Shown piece after piece: positions 5,326-6,483 of a DNA stretch of 6,483 nt; position 1 is the first letter of the stretch, and each line of letters begins with the position of its first letter. Source of the DNA: Candidatus Mesolinea sp. UBA5823 (GTDB lineage Bacteria; Chloroflexota; Anaerolineae; Anaerolineales; Anaerolineaceae); NCBI GenBank assembly GCA_002417685.1, contig DICP01000022.1, positions 1,788-8,270 on the forward strand, given 5' to 3'. Below the pieces are notes generated by a model that was not told the origin of the DNA, did no database searches, and worked only from the letters and a program-made list of their open reading frames with translations. Both the position numbers and the translations under genes were made by a program.

Positions 5326-6483
5326 CTATAACTTGGGTGGGTAACCCGTAATATCCCGAATTTCTTCGTAAAGCGGCTTGAGCTGGCTGTACATTTTCAG
5401 ATAGACCCGTTGGTATAGTTCGTTATAGATTTGGTGATTCGCGGGGTTAGGCTCAAAACTCTCGCCAGCGCGAGTCATCGTGGAAATCGCAGATTCGAAA
5501 TCGGGGTGCAAGCCGAGCCCGACAGCAGCGTCGATGGCTGCGCCCAACCCGCTTGTTTCGGTCACGTGGGGCCGAGTTGCTGGCAAGCCGAAGATATCGG
5601 CGGTAAGCTGCACAGCGGGGTTGCTCACCGCGCCGCCGCCGGTCACACGGATTTGGTCAATCGAGGTGTGAGAGCGCTTGCTGATGCGATCAGCGCCTTC
5701 GAGCAATCCGTAGGATAATCCCTCGAGCAAACTGCGATACAAGTGCGCCCGGGTATGCACGTCTCCAAAGCCGATTATGGCGCCTTTGGCTTCTGGGCCA
5801 GGAATTTTGAGCCCAGGTGCCCAATAAGGCAGCAGCATCAGCCCTAGCGAGCCGGCTGGTACGGCGTTAATCATTTCATCTAATAATTCTTCAGCTTTCT
5901 TACCCAACTGCGCGGCTAAACGGGCTTCATCCATACCAAACTCCTGCTTGAACCAGGAGACCATCCAATAGCCGCGAAAAATCTGCACCTCCAGTGAATA
6001 GCGCCCGGGAATAGCCGAAGGATAAGGCGGGATGAGTGGAATAACTTCAATGTATTTCTTATGGGTTGTGTTAATAGTTGCGGTCGTGCCAAAAGATAGG
6101 CAAGCGATGTTGGGTTCTAAGCAGCCTGAGCCGATCACTTCGCAAGCTTTATCGCCAGCTGCGGCGATGAGCGGCAAGCCGGCAGGAATTCCGGTCGCTG
6201 CAGCTGCCTCTGGTGTGATTTCACCTAAAACCCCGGCTGGCGGGACGAGCTCGGGCAGCATCTCTGGCCTAACCGGCAAAGCCTGCCATTTCCAATCGGA
6301 AGGGGAAGACCAGCGCAAATGTTTATAATCGAAAGGCATGTAACCCACCTGGCAGCCGATTGAGTCGACAAAGCGGCCTGTCAATTTATGGGTGAGATAA
6401 CCAGAAAGAAAAAGAAATTTGTGCGTAGCATTCCAGAGTTCGTTTTGGTAAGTATTTAGCCAATTGGCTTCAGCTTCCGCTTG
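5326..6483 (-). CDS. FGGY family carbohydrate kinase, partial (N-terminus beyond the window)
   Basis: The visible 385 residues plus stop are the C-terminal three quarters of an ATP-dependent sugar or polyol kinase. The reading frame stays open to the window edge: the codons from 6483 to 6385 encode a typical FGGY stretch (WNATHKFLFLSGYLTHKLTG), so the internal TTG at 6384 is not the start. Roughly 110-150 N-terminal residues, with the first phosphate loop, are missing. Seen here are the catalytic-base motif AAAGDKACEVIGSG (Asp111 of the visible part), the FGTTATI loop opening the C-terminal lobe, and the ATP-binding VTGGGAVSNP near 280-289, followed by SGLGAA. The wording around FDYKHLRW, SDWKWQALP and GDKACEVIGSG resembles the YgcE/YoaC-like branch of unknown substrate more than standard xylulokinase or glycerol kinase; this is from memory and not certain. 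It precedes GH3 on the same strand by 79 bases, which suggests a shared sugar pathway. Confidence 0.92.
   Translation of the reverse strand, partial: QAEAEANWLNTYQNELWNATHKFLFLSGYLTHKLTGRFVDSIGCQVGYMPFDYKHLRWSSPSDWKWQALPVRPEMLPELVPPAGVLGEITPEAAAATGIPAGLPLIAAAGDKACEVIGSGCLEPNIACLSFGTTATINTTHKKYIEVIPLIPPYPSAIPGRYSLEVQIFRGYWMVSWFKQEFGMDEARLAAQLGKKAEELLDEMINAVPAGSLGLMLLPYWAPGLKIPGPEAKGAIIGFGDVHTRAHLYRSLLEGLSYGLLEGADRISKRSHTSIDQIRVTGGGAVSNPAVQLTADIFGLPATRPHVTETSGLGAAIDAAVGLGLHPDFESAISTMTRAGESFEPNPANHQIYNELYQRVYLKMYSQLKPLYEEIRDITGYPPKL

Noticed and set aside
6382..6384. TTG as the start of the FGGY kinase
   Set aside because: The frame is open to the window edge and the 33 codons upstream encode conserved FGGY sequence, so the gene is cut by the window and does not start there.
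1..6483. CRISPR array, tRNA, rRNA, transposon ends or defence system
   Set aside because: No regular direct repeats with spacers, no tRNA-like TTCGA arm with matching acceptor stem, no transposase or terminal inverted repeats, and no known defence gene partner for the NYN protein were seen.

Overview
The window carries five protein genes. Three of them (a ROK sugar kinase, a GH3 glycoside hydrolase and an FGGY sugar kinase) belong to carbohydrate use. The other two are a methionine sulfoxide reductase (msrA) and a NYN-nuclease protein with a C-terminal LOTUS/OST-HTH-like domain. The base composition is balanced, genes are closely spaced, and promoters look like housekeeping sigma sites with TATAAT -10 boxes. 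There are no introns, rRNA, tRNA, CRISPR or insertion-sequence signatures. The content suggests a free-living, sugar-fermenting bacterium. A Chloroflexota (Anaerolineae-like) origin is my best guess from gene content and style, but nothing in the window proves it.

Layout: positions 65-2724 hold three plus-strand genes, each apparently its own unit. The ROK kinase has a clear Rho-independent terminator behind it. msrA follows after a long leader that contains an inverted repeat; its real start is at 1258. After a 234-base gap comes the NYN-LOTUS gene, whose TATAAT box lies so close to the ATG that its mRNA should be leaderless. It runs convergently into a minus-strand block: the GH3 enzyme (5246 down to 2772), preceded by an FGGY kinase that is cut by the right edge of the window (visible from 6483 down to 5326).

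How they may work together: the GH3 enzyme has no signal peptide and carries a PA14 insert, so it probably cleaves imported oligosaccharides or glycosides in the cytoplasm. The ROK kinase could phosphorylate the released hexose, and the FGGY kinase a released or co-imported sugar or polyol. GH3 and FGGY share a strand with a 79-base gap, but GH3 seems to have its own promoter there.

The points most worth a second look are: (i) a perfect 13-base match at the NYN and GH3 promoters, part of which also occurs at the ROK promoter; (ii) the leaderless NYN-LOTUS gene; (iii) an MsrA with the usual catalytic cysteine, glutamate and tyrosines, but with threonine where the family's active-site aspartate sits and no C-terminal resolving cysteines. 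I see no convincing undescribed multi-gene system such as a defence island.
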